Notes under the pieces: model-generated
What the model saw: only the letters and a program-made list of their open reading frames with translations
What the model was told of the DNA's origin: nothing
Database searches by the model: none
Part shown: positions 55,705 through 64,000 of the stretch, piece by piece
Layout: each line of letters starts with the position of its first letter
Position numbering within the stretch: the stretch's first letter is position 1
Program-made: the position numbers and the translations under genes
Origin: Methylocystis sp. KS32
GTDB lineage: Bacteria; Pseudomonadota; Alphaproteobacteria; Rhizobiales; Beijerinckiaceae
Length of the DNA: 64,000 nt
NCBI GenBank assembly: GCA_002862095.1
Contig: PHSQ01000002.1
Coordinates: 744,001-808,000 of the forward strand
Direction of reading: 5' to 3'

Positions 55705-56265
55705 ATGGCGAGCATGACCGCTGATCTGGGAGCAATGGACGGCGCTGAAAGGCGCCTTCTCGCGCCCGGCCAACGTTGGTACTTGGCTCATACCCTGCCG
55801 CACAAAGAGACCACCGCCGAGATGCGGCTCGCGGACCAAGGCTTTCATGTCTTTCTTCCGCGTCGCCTCAAGACCGTGCGCCACGCTCGCCGGATGCGCA
55901 CGGTCAATGCGCCGCTGTTTCCACGTTACCTGTTTGTCGCTTTCGACATCGATCGCGCGCAATGGCGCAGCATCAATGGCACCATTGGCGTAGCGACCCT
56001 GTTCATGGCGCGAGAGCGGCCCCTCGCGGTCCCGGACGGCGTGGTCGAGACGCTGATCCAGTCGTCCGATCGGGGCGGGTGTCTGCGTTTCGACTCCGAG
56101 CTGACGCCCGGACAACAGGTACGTCTGATCGCCGGGCCTTTCACCGAGACGCTCGGCGTGCTCGATCATCTCGACGCGCGCGGGCGCGTCGAGGTTCTGC
56201 TCAACATCATGGGCAGCGTTACTCGCGTAAGGCTGCACAGGGAGTTGCTCGAACCGGCGGCGTGA
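55705..56265 (+). CDS. NusG-family transcription antiterminator (RfaH/UpxY-like)
   Basis: RWYLAHTLPHKETTAEMRLADQGFHVFLPRRLKT...PLFPRYLFVAFD; KOW-like GQQVRLIAGPFTETLGVLDHLD. Confidence 0.88.
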   Translation: MASMTADLGAMDGAERRLLAPGQRWYLAHTLPHKETTAEMRLADQGFHVFLPRRLKTVRHARRMRTVNAPLFPRYLFVAFDIDRAQWRSINGTIGVATLFMARERPLAVPDGVVETLIQSSDRGGCLRFDSELTPGQQVRLIAGPFTETLGVLDHLDARGRVEVLLNIMGSVTRVRLHRELLEPAA

Positions 56266-56568
56266 CGCCGCTTGGCGCGCGAATCGCATGAGATCATCAA
56301 CCGGATGAAGCTCGATGGAGAGTCACCCGAATGGCGGCAGCATGGCTGACCCCGCCATTGTTGTTACGCTCAATTTATGGGACGCCTCTGGTCTGATCGA
56401 GCGCCTTGAGTTTGTTCGAATACGCGTTTGCTCGCTCCGATCCCGCCGGCGCGGCGATCATCGCCGTCCGGCTCAGAGAGCTTGTCGGCCGGGTTTCGAC
56501 TTTAGTTAGCCTTAATGCGTTGTTAGGCTTACCGTGTTCCCCCGCCTTAAAAATTCGCGCCTCGTCTT

Positions 56569-57966
56569 ATGGAGTTGTTCCTGATGACTTCACAGCAGTT
56601 TGAGAAAGATCAAATTACCGCGTTCCGCCACCCCCCGACCGAGACAGGATTCGCAATCAATCGTTGGTTTCAACGCGCACCCAGTAAATCCGGTTCCAAT
56701 CCGTCACAAAAAATTTTGATTCAGGCGATAAATTATGCTCCTGAACTGATCGGCTGCGCCAAATACACCACCGAGCTGGCGCAATATCTAAGCCAAAACG
56801 GCCATCTCGTCGAAGTGGTCGCGGCCCCACCGCATTATCCGGGCTGGTATGTGCGCAAGCCCTATCGCGGCTTCGCCTATAGCAGCGAACTTCTCGATGG
56901 CGTCAGAGTCACGCGCTGTCCGATGGCGATGAAAGCCGACGGCGGCGGGCTATGGCGGATGCTGGCGCCGCTAAGCTTCGCCTTCGCCGCCGCGCCGGCG
57001 CTGTTATGGCGCGCATTGCGCTTCCGTCCCGACGTCGTGATGTGCGTCGAGCCGACCTTATTCGCGGCGCCGATCGCTCTACTCGCCGCCAAAATTCTTG
57101 GCGCGCGCGCGCTGTTGCATGTGCAGGATCTCGAGATCGACGCTGCTTTCGGCGTGGGCCATCTCAAGGGCGCGGCATTGAAACGCGCGGCTTTTTTATG
57201 CGAACGCCTGTTGCTCTCGCGGTTCGACGATATCGTCACGATCTCGAACAAAATGCGCGCGGCTTTGGTCGCCAAGAGCCTTGATCCCTCTAAAATCAGG
57301 CTGCTGCGCAATTGGGTCGATACCGAGCAAATCGCGCCCACGCCAAGAACCGGCAACGGTTTTCGCGCCGAGCTCGGCATAAGCGACGACGCCTTTGTTG
57401 TGCTCTATGCCGGCCATATTGGCGTCAAGCAAGCGCTCGACGTCGTGATAGCCTCCGCAAGGCGGCTTAAGCATCGCAGCGACATTGTTTTCGTGATCGC
57501 CGGCGCCGGCCCCAGCAGAAGCGGCTTGGTCGCAGCATCCGCCGATTTGCCCAATGTCCGGCATTTGCCGTTGCAGCCGGCCGAGCGGCTCAATGAACTG
57601 CTGGCGCTGGCCGATCTCCATGTCTTGCCGCAACACCGCGGCGCGGCCGATCTGGTGTTGCCATCGAAGTTGAGCGGCATGTTGGCGAGCGGGCGCCCAA
57701 TAGTCGCCACCGCCGATCCCGGCAGCGAACTCTACGACATATTGACCGAGGTGGCGCTGTTGACGCCTGCGGGCGACGCCGCGGCGCTGGCCGAGGCCAT
57801 TGTCGCCGCGACCTCGCTCGACTGGTCGCGGCGCATCGAGGCCGGCCTGCGTTTGGCCGCTAGCATGGGGTCGGATCGCCTGCTGCCGCATTTCGCCGCT
57901 CTCCTGCTCGCTCCCCACGATTGGGCCGAGTCGGCGGCGGTCGCCGAGGCCCCGGAGGCGGGTTGA
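56569..57966 (+). CDS. Glycosyltransferase family 4 (WcaI-like)
   Basis: INYAPELIGCAKYTTELAQYLSQNGHLVEVVAAPPHYPGW; C-terminal GT4 domain. Confidence 0.92.
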   Translation: MELFLMTSQQFEKDQITAFRHPPTETGFAINRWFQRAPSKSGSNPSQKILIQAINYAPELIGCAKYTTELAQYLSQNGHLVEVVAAPPHYPGWYVRKPYRGFAYSSELLDGVRVTRCPMAMKADGGGLWRMLAPLSFAFAAAPALLWRALRFRPDVVMCVEPTLFAAPIALLAAKILGARALLHVQDLEIDAAFGVGHLKGAALKRAAFLCERLLLSRFDDIVTISNKMRAALVAKSLDPSKIRLLRNWVDTEQIAPTPRTGNGFRAELGISDDAFVVLYAGHIGVKQALDVVIASARRLKHRSDIVFVIAGAGPSRSGLVAASADLPNVRHLPLQPAERLNELLALADLHVLPQHRGAADLVLPSKLSGMLASGRPIVATADPGSELYDILTEVALLTPAGDAAALAEAIVAATSLDWSRRIEAGLRLAASMGSDRLLPHFAALLLAPHDWAESAAVAEAPEAG

Positions 57967-58129
57967 GCGCGCCGCTTCGCCTTGCTCAGGCCGCTGGCGG
58001 AGCCGCCCAAATCGCGCCCAATAGGGCGTCATGCACGCCCTCCCCTATGCGCGCCACGACGCCTCTCCCACTCTGTCGAGCGAATTGTGATAAGAGTAAT
58101 TATCGCATTGCGGACGAGCGATTGGCGCT

Positions 58130-58346
58130 TTTGCCTCACAAGCTTGGGCCAGCGGGAAAAACGTCATTGCGAGCGCGAGCCGAAGCAATCCAGGGGACAA
58201 CGTCGGTCCCTTCTGCCTTTTCATGCTCCCAAGACAGCTCCAAACGATCCTTCCTCCGCGCTATGCCCGCCTGGATTGCTTCGTCACTTCGTTCCTCGCA
58301 ATGACGGACCCGCCGCCGAACTCGTTTGTGACGCAGCAGAATTAGG
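58130..58346. mobile_element. Second copy of MITE/REP-like element (inverted relative to 27290..27453)
   Basis: cgtcattgcgagcgcgagccgaagcaatccag...tggattgcttcgtcacttcgttcctcgcaatgacgg...gtgacgcagcagaattag. Confidence 0.65.
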
Positions 58347-58385
58347 GGTTGTCGCGCGCTGGAACTTCTTAAGCAAAGAGCAACT

Positions 58386-59855
58386 TTGATGTACCGTTCC
58401 ATTTTAGGTTTTTATCAAAACTTTGGCGCATCCGCCGGAGCAAGCATGCCGCCTGTCGGAGTCCTGCTTCAAAAATTTAAAAGTAATCAACTGACGAGAA
58501 ACGCACTGTTCTCGCTTGGACAAAGCGTCTTCGTGAGCGTATGTCTGTTTCTCATCTACAGGAAGCTTATAACGGAAGTCGGCGCGGAGCGTTTCGGAGT
58601 CTGGTCTCTTTTGATGGCGGCCTCGACCGTGGCTCGAGTGGGCGATTTTAGCGGTGGAAATTCGCTGTCGCGCTTCGTTGCCCTTGCCGAACGCGAGGAG
58701 CGCGGCGACCCGCCCCGCGATCTCGTCCACACCGTCACCCTGACGAGCCTGGCTCTCAATATCTTAATCGGGGCCTTGCTTTGGGGCGCGACTCTGTTCC
58801 TGTTGCCGTCGTTCATCGACACAAGCCATCTTGCGGAAGCGCGGTCGCTCCTGCCGTGGATGTTCCTGCAGATCGTGATTGGTTCTCTCGCCGGCGCGGT
58901 GACGTCGGCCATTGACGGCGCGCAGCGCGCGGATCAGCGGTCCAAGGTCGTTATGGCGGCCGCGGTCTGCTCTCTCGCTGCCACTTGGCTATTGGCGCCT
59001 TTCTATGGCGTTCGCGGCTTCGCTGCCGCGCAGGTCATGCAGCAACTAGCGATAGTGATGCTTGGATGGCTGGTGCTGCGCCAGCATATCCCTGGGCTTG
59101 GGTGGGTTCCCCACCGGTGGAGCCGCATTGTTTTTGTCGAGACTACCGGATATTCATTGCGGCTAAATGCGAATGGACTGGCGATCATGCTGTTCGAACC
59201 GGTCGTCAAGTTCGCGATCAATCACGCTGGCGGATTGAGCGACGTCGCACTTTATGAATTATCGTCCCGCTTGATATCGCAAATTCGAGCGCTCGTCGTT
59301 TCGGCCGCTACACCCCTCGTGCCCGCGCTGGCTGCTCAATTATACGATGGCGATGGCGCATTTGGCCGTCTGGTCGAAAAAGCCACGCGCATAGCGAGCC
59401 TCGGAGCAATAGGCGTCGCTGTTGGTTCGCTGATCGCGGCGGCGCCCGTCAGCTTTATCGTGCTTGGGAAAGTCTCGCCCTCTTTTTTGCAAATGAGCGC
59501 GCTTCTGTCCCTTGGTTGGAGCTTGCAAACTCCTTCCCTCGGATTCTACTTCGCGGGCCAAGCCGCAGGGGTTATCCGCTGGAATTTTTTCAGCCATGTT
59601 TTTCTGGCTGCCACCGTTCTCACAGGCGCTCTGTTCATTGCGCCGCTTTACGGAAGCATTAGCCTGATCTTCTGCATTTGTTTTGGCCTTGTTGGAGCAA
59701 CCATCGTGATCGTCGCGGGAAATAGTAGCGCGTTGCGTCTCGGCGGAACCGCGCGGAGATTGCGCTCCTGGTTCGTTCTTGCTTCGGGATCGGTCGTGTT
59801 TATCTGTTTCGTCTTCATCCTAATTGTTGACCGGTTATCTTGGGCTCTTGCATAA
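58386..59855 (+). CDS. Oligosaccharide flippase (Wzx-like)
   Basis: 12+ TM segments, polysaccharide-biosynthesis membrane protein pattern, locus context. Confidence 0.83.
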   Translation: MMYRSILGFYQNFGASAGASMPPVGVLLQKFKSNQLTRNALFSLGQSVFVSVCLFLIYRKLITEVGAERFGVWSLLMAASTVARVGDFSGGNSLSRFVALAEREERGDPPRDLVHTVTLTSLALNILIGALLWGATLFLLPSFIDTSHLAEARSLLPWMFLQIVIGSLAGAVTSAIDGAQRADQRSKVVMAAAVCSLAATWLLAPFYGVRGFAAAQVMQQLAIVMLGWLVLRQHIPGLGWVPHRWSRIVFVETTGYSLRLNANGLAIMLFEPVVKFAINHAGGLSDVALYELSSRLISQIRALVVSAATPLVPALAAQLYDGDGAFGRLVEKATRIASLGAIGVAVGSLIAAAPVSFIVLGKVSPSFLQMSALLSLGWSLQTPSLGFYFAGQAAGVIRWNFFSHVFLAATVLTGALFIAPLYGSISLIFCICFGLVGATIVIVAGNSSALRLGGTARRLRSWFVLASGSVVFICFVFILIVDRLSWALA

Positions 59856-59857
59856 TA

Positions 59858-60290
59858 ATGTCCGTCAATTCCCTCCTTTCTTTGACGGATGGTTTCCCAC
59901 GCGGCAGGTGGAAGCTCATCTCTTTTGCCCTCAGAGCATGGCGCTGCGGCTTTCCTCGGCGGGGAAATTCGAGCCGCTGCGTGCGGCGGCGCTGGCCGGT
60001 CTTGGGGACATATCCCGCCATCGGGCGATTTTTCGGCCCTCTCGGCACGGCCGGCCCGCTCCTTGTCATGGCGGGAGCAAATTTGATGATGAACGCGCGG
60101 AGCATGTTCGGCATCGCGGCGGTGGCGGCTCTCTACAGCCTGTTGAAATCGGCGCTCGATCTCCGCCCGGCGACAAAGCGGCGCCTGAGTTCCGGCGCGC
60201 TGGGGGTGGAGACCAAGGAAAAATACGAGTGGCAGGCCTCCGGCGACTGGGGCCTATGGCTTTGACTCATTGGTTGGGCTATATAAAATC
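59858..60290 (+). pseudogene. Eroded duplicate of the O-antigen ligase/polymerase-like gene at 61091..62344
   Basis: Nearly identical DNA (cttggggacatatcccgccatcgggcgatttttcggccctctcgg...) interrupted by at least three internal deletions relative to 61091..62344; reading frame shifted upstream and truncated downstream. Confidence 0.85.
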
Positions 60291-60319
60291 AGGCGCTTAA
60301 TGCAAATGGAGTAGTCATA

Positions 60320-61078
60320 ATGACGCGATTTGAGATAGTTGATATGTTTAAGCTGAGCATAAAATCAATTATACGTAAGATCGGCCTGGAAATTACAAGG
60401 TCGAAGCATGGAGAGAGCGCGCATTCTCTTACATTGCGCTTGGCTGAACTCACAAAGTCAACGATGTTTCTCGATGTCGGAGCCAATGAGGGTCAATTCG
60501 CATCGAGCGTGTCCGCCGATATCGGCGGCGCGAGAATCGTTTCCTTCGAACCCAGCGAGAGCGCCTACGCGCTTCTCAAGACACACGCGTCGCGGCGTCG
60601 CAATTGGGTCGTCGCGAAACGCGTGGCGCTCAGCGATCAACCGGGCGAGGCGATTCTTCATGTTTCAGGCAATTCCGTTTCCTCGTCTTTGCTGGAGATG
60701 GAGGCGGCGCATTCCGATGCGGCCCCTCAATCAAGATATATCGCGACCGAAACGGTGCCTTGTGCGACGCTCGACAGCATAGTCTACGAGGACATGGCCT
60801 TGCATGGCGAGAAGTTTTATTTAAAAATTGATACACAAGGTTCAGAACTAAAAGTGCTATTGGGAGCGAGCAAAACACTGAATGACGTTGTCGCAATTCA
60901 GTGTGAAGTTTCGTTTGTAGAGCTCTACAAGGGACAGCCGCTCGCAAATGAAGTAATCAGATATTTGAAAGAAAGAGGTTTTTTACTTTTCGGATATGCG
61001 AATGTATTTCGTGATCCTAAGCGCCACGAACTGCTTCAGGCTGATGTTTTTTTCTTGCGCGACGGCGCGGCGTCTTAA
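60320..61078 (+). CDS. FkbM family methyltransferase (copy 1)
   Basis: MFLDVGANEGQFA SAM-binding motif, IVSFEPSESAYALLK, YLKIDTQGSELKVLLGA. Confidence 0.88.
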   Translation: MTRFEIVDMFKLSIKSIIRKIGLEITRSKHGESAHSLTLRLAELTKSTMFLDVGANEGQFASSVSADIGGARIVSFEPSESAYALLKTHASRRRNWVVAKRVALSDQPGEAILHVSGNSVSSSLLEMEAAHSDAAPQSRYIATETVPCATLDSIVYEDMALHGEKFYLKIDTQGSELKVLLGASKTLNDVVAIQCEVSFVELYKGQPLANEVIRYLKERGFLLFGYANVFRDPKRHELLQADVFFLRDGAAS

Positions 61079-61090
61079 ATTCGCCGACGC

Positions 61091-62344
61091 ATGTCAATCG
61101 ACTCCCTCCTGTCTTTCCTGCTCGGCGCGCTAACCGTCGCTCAAATCAAATTTGGCGGCGTGCTGCTTGGTTCCGACCTTTTCGCGCTTTGCGTCGTCCC
61201 GCTCTATTTGCTGAAGGCGAAGAGACGGCGCATGTTGGGCGAAGACCGTTATCTGCTCTACGGGATCGGTCTTTGGTTCCTCGGCGCGGTGGCGACAGAC
61301 ATCTACCGCGCGACGCCGGTTGAGGATTTCACGCGCGGCTGGGCCAAGCTGGTCTTTTTTACCCTCACGATCATGGCGCTGCGGCTTCTCTCGGCGGGAA
61401 AATTCGAGCCGCTGCGCGCGGCGGCGCTGGGCGGCGTGCTTGGGGGGCTGCTGCAGGACGCTTTTTTCCCCAACGAATATCAAGCCGGTGGGCTGCTCGA
61501 CCCGACTTCCTGGAAATTCGGTCTTGGTCCTCTGCTCACAATCTTCGCGGCGGCCTTGGGGACATATCCCGCCATCGGGCGATTTTTCGGCCCTCTCGGC
61601 ACGGCCGGCCCGCTCCTTGTCATGGCGGGAGCAAATTTGATGATGAACGCGCGGAGCATGTTCGGCATCGCGGCGGTGGCGGCTCTCTACAGCCTGTTGA
61701 AATCGGCGCTCGATCTCCACCCGGCGACAAAGCGGCGCCTGAGTCCAGGTGTTTTCGCGATGCTTGGGGTGTTGGGCCTGGCGGGCGCCCAGGGACTTAT
61801 GGCGCTCTATGGCTTCGCCGCGGGTTCCGGCGCGCTGGGGGTGGAGGCCAAGGAAAAATACGAGTGGCAGACCTCCGGCGATTTGAGCCTGCTGCAATCG
61901 GGGCGGGTAGAATCCCTGGTTTCGCTCCAGGCCATCGCCGATTCTCCCGTCCTTGGTCATGGTTCCTGGGCGCGCGACATGCACTATGTGATGCTGCTGG
62001 TCGATCGCTTGGACGCCGCCGGCATGAAGATGGAGGGTGATCCCTTCGCAAGCGATCTTATCCCCTCGCATTCCCATCTTTTCGGCGCCTGGGTCGAAGC
62101 GGGCCTCTTGGGCGGAGTGTTCTGGATCGGGGTCCTGATCGCAGGCGTCATGGCGCTCTATCGCGTGCTCAAGATCAACGATCCGCCGATTTCATTGGTC
62201 GCCCTTTTGCTGTTCGACCTGCTATGGACCATATTGTTTTCGCCCTTCGGGCTGGATCAGCGCTTTTGGACGAGCTTGAAAATATCTATCGTTCTGTGGG
62301 TTTTGCGCCCGCGAGAGCGCAAGGACGAAAAGGGACGGACATAA
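61091..62344 (+). CDS. O-antigen ligase/polymerase-like membrane protein
   Basis: About 10 TM; ANLMMNARSMFGIAAVAALYSLL, IPSHSHLFGAWVEAGLLGGVFWIGV. Confidence 0.8.
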   Translation: MSIDSLLSFLLGALTVAQIKFGGVLLGSDLFALCVVPLYLLKAKRRRMLGEDRYLLYGIGLWFLGAVATDIYRATPVEDFTRGWAKLVFFTLTIMALRLLSAGKFEPLRAAALGGVLGGLLQDAFFPNEYQAGGLLDPTSWKFGLGPLLTIFAAALGTYPAIGRFFGPLGTAGPLLVMAGANLMMNARSMFGIAAVAALYSLLKSALDLHPATKRRLSPGVFAMLGVLGLAGAQGLMALYGFAAGSGALGVEAKEKYEWQTSGDLSLLQSGRVESLVSLQAIADSPVLGHGSWARDMHYVMLLVDRLDAAGMKMEGDPFASDLIPSHSHLFGAWVEAGLLGGVFWIGVLIAGVMALYRVLKINDPPISLVALLLFDLLWTILFSPFGLDQRFWTSLKISIVLWVLRPRERKDEKGRT

Positions 62345-62345
62345 A

Positions 62346-63152
62346 ATGAAATTCTCGATCGTCACCATCTCCTTCAATCAGGCCGAATTTCTCGAGCGCA
62401 CGATCCGCTCGGTGCTCGATCAGCAGGGCGTCGAAATCGAATATATCGTCGTCGATCCCGGCTCGACCGACGGCAGTCGCGAAATCATCGAGCGCTATCG
62501 CGATCGCATCGCGCACATAATTTTTGAAAAGGACCAAGGGCCGGCCGACGGCTTGAACAGGGGCTTCGCCAAAGCAAGCGGAGAGATTTATGGTTATTTG
62601 AATTCCGACGACACATTCGAGCCAAACGCATTAAAGACGGTCGAAAATTATTTCATCGATCATCCCGATGTTGATGTCGTGTGCGGACATTGCTGGGTGA
62701 CCGACCGCCACGATAACCGCTTGCGCAAGGGCTGGTCGGAGCCGTTCACACGCCTCTCCGCCGCTTATGGCGCCAGCGTGCAAATGCAGCCCTCGACCTT
62801 CATTCGTCGACAAGCCTTTTTGAACTCGGGAGGATTTAACATTGAAAACCGCCGTTCTTGGGACGGGGAATTACTCCTGAGTTTGTTTCTATCGGGTGCG
62901 CGGATCGAGATCATGGACGCTATTCTCAGCACCTTTCGCTTGCACGAGGTGAGTATTACAAATAGCGGCGCCTTAGGCGATTTGCTTGAGATTTCATCGC
63001 GCGAAAGTTTCGAACGGCTCATGGGACGCAAACGGCGCTTTTTCGATAAGCCTATCGCCTTTGTGTTGCGCGTCTGGAAGCATCTTCGCAGGCCTCGCGC
63101 ATTGGCGGAGCGCCTTATTAAGGGCCCCATCTATTTGCGAGGCGTCCGATGA
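62346..63152 (+). CDS. Glycosyltransferase family 2
   Basis: KFSIVTISFNQAEFLERTIRSVLDQQ...YIVVDPGSTDGSREII, YGYLNSDDTFEPNAL. Confidence 0.93.
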   Translation: MKFSIVTISFNQAEFLERTIRSVLDQQGVEIEYIVVDPGSTDGSREIIERYRDRIAHIIFEKDQGPADGLNRGFAKASGEIYGYLNSDDTFEPNALKTVENYFIDHPDVDVVCGHCWVTDRHDNRLRKGWSEPFTRLSAAYGASVQMQPSTFIRRQAFLNSGGFNIENRRSWDGELLLSLFLSGARIEIMDAILSTFRLHEVSITNSGALGDLLEISSRESFERLMGRKRRFFDKPIAFVLRVWKHLRRPRALAERLIKGPIYLRGVR

Positions 63153-63165
63153 TGTCCAGAGTATT

Positions 63166-63366
63166 ATGATTCCGCTAGATTCAGCCAAATCCAAGCCCCT
63201 CGAGGGCGGACCCAGCTTCAGCCTGGGCAGCCGGGTCTATTGGACGGCCGACGACAGGGTAATGGATATTCCCCTGCGCATCACGCGCAGCCGCAGGCCC
63301 CGCGTAGCAACGGAAGCCCGCCACGGGACAATCGTCAGATTTTATTCATCAGGATGGGCTTCATGA
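63166..63366 (+). pseudogene. Possible 5' remnant of a WcaF-like acetyltransferase gene
   Basis: MIPLDSAKSKPLEGGPSFSLGSRVYW resembles WcaF-type N-termini; remainder (TADDRVMDIPLRITRSRR...) does not form the hexapeptide-repeat fold. Confidence 0.35.
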
Positions 63367-64000
63367 ATTTCTCGCGTCTAATTCTGCGCCTGCGCAAGCT
63401 CCTTGCCGCTACGACAACGCCGCTGTTCGCCCGTGCGCTGCGTCACGGCGTGGCGGCTAGCATGGAACATGGGGAGGCGTTGGCCCGGTTCGACTTCGAC
63501 TTTGTTGTGGACGTCGGGGCCAACAAGGGACAGTTTGCCCTCTTCATAAGAAACCGGTTTCCCCAGGCTCGCATTGTCAGTTTCGAACCTCTCGAACGCC
63601 CTGCCTCGATCCTCAAGTCCGTGTTTCGGGGGGATGCCGCGCTGCGCATCGTGCAGGCGGCAATAGGGCCTCTCAGAGAGCGGCGTTTTATGAATGTAAC
63701 GGAGAAGGATGATTCGTCTTCTTTTCTGGATATAAGCCAAATCCAAGCGGACGTATTCGGAACCCGCACGATTGAAAAGCATGAAGTCTCCTGCGGGCCT
63801 CTATCTGATTTTCTCAAAATCGAAGACCTTGGCGCTCGCAATCTTTTGAAAATCGACACCCAAGGCTATGAATTAGAGGTATTAAAGGGATCGGAAGAAA
63901 TTCTCGATTGCTTTGAAGCCGTTTATTGTGAACTTTCCTATGTCGAACTATACAAGAGCCAGCCCCTAGCGAGCGAGGTGATATGCTATTTGCTGGATAG
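63363..64000 (+). CDS. FkbM family methyltransferase (copy 2, truncated by window end)
   Basis: Manual translation: FDFVVDVGANKGQFALFIRNRFPQARIVSFEPLERPASILK...LLKIDTQGYELEVLKGSEEILDCFEAVYCELSYVELYKSQPLASEVICYLLD; no stop before 64000. Confidence 0.85.
   Translation, partial: MNFSRLILRLRKLLAATTTPLFARALRHGVAASMEHGEALARFDFDFVVDVGANKGQFALFIRNRFPQARIVSFEPLERPASILKSVFRGDAALRIVQAAIGPLRERRFMNVTEKDDSSSFLDISQIQADVFGTRTIEKHEVSCGPLSDFLKIEDLGARNLLKIDTQGYELEVLKGSEEILDCFEAVYCELSYVELYKSQPLASEVICYLLD

Overview
This 64 kb window is GC-rich, densely coding bacterial chromosome. Gene content and order (ftsEX, tsaB-rimI-plsC-miaB-phoH-ybeY-corC, ribH-nusB-thiL, divK-pleD, EipB and TrcR families) point to an alphaproteobacterium, probably Hyphomicrobiales and possibly Methylocystis/Methylosinus-like; the taxon is inference. 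About 1-44.4 kb is mostly core housekeeping: cell division, tRNA modification, purine synthesis, NAD synthesis, H+-pyrophosphatase, cell-cycle regulators and polyphosphate metabolism. It ends at a tRNA-Arg(CCT). From about 45-64 kb there is an accessory exopolysaccharide locus: a secreted clan GH-A-like glycosidase, a WcaJ-type initiating transferase, Wzy/O-antigen-ligase-like proteins, a BY-kinase/Wzc, a NusG/RfaH-like regulator, glycosyltransferases, a Wzx flippase and FkbM methyltransferases. This locus carries a decayed duplicate of its own polymerase gene and other debris. At least six copies of a ~116 bp two-hairpin interspersed repeat, one strongly diverged copy, and a MITE-like element with terminal inverted repeats lie between genes. 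I found no CRISPR array, rRNA, intact transposase or prophage, and no convincing defence system. The observations most worth follow-up are: miaB, whose conserved N-terminus has no ATG/GTG/TTG start (candidate AUU); an untracked 55-aa Gly-rich membrane ORF with a structured leader; the repeat families; and the duplicated and eroded polymerase/FkbM module.
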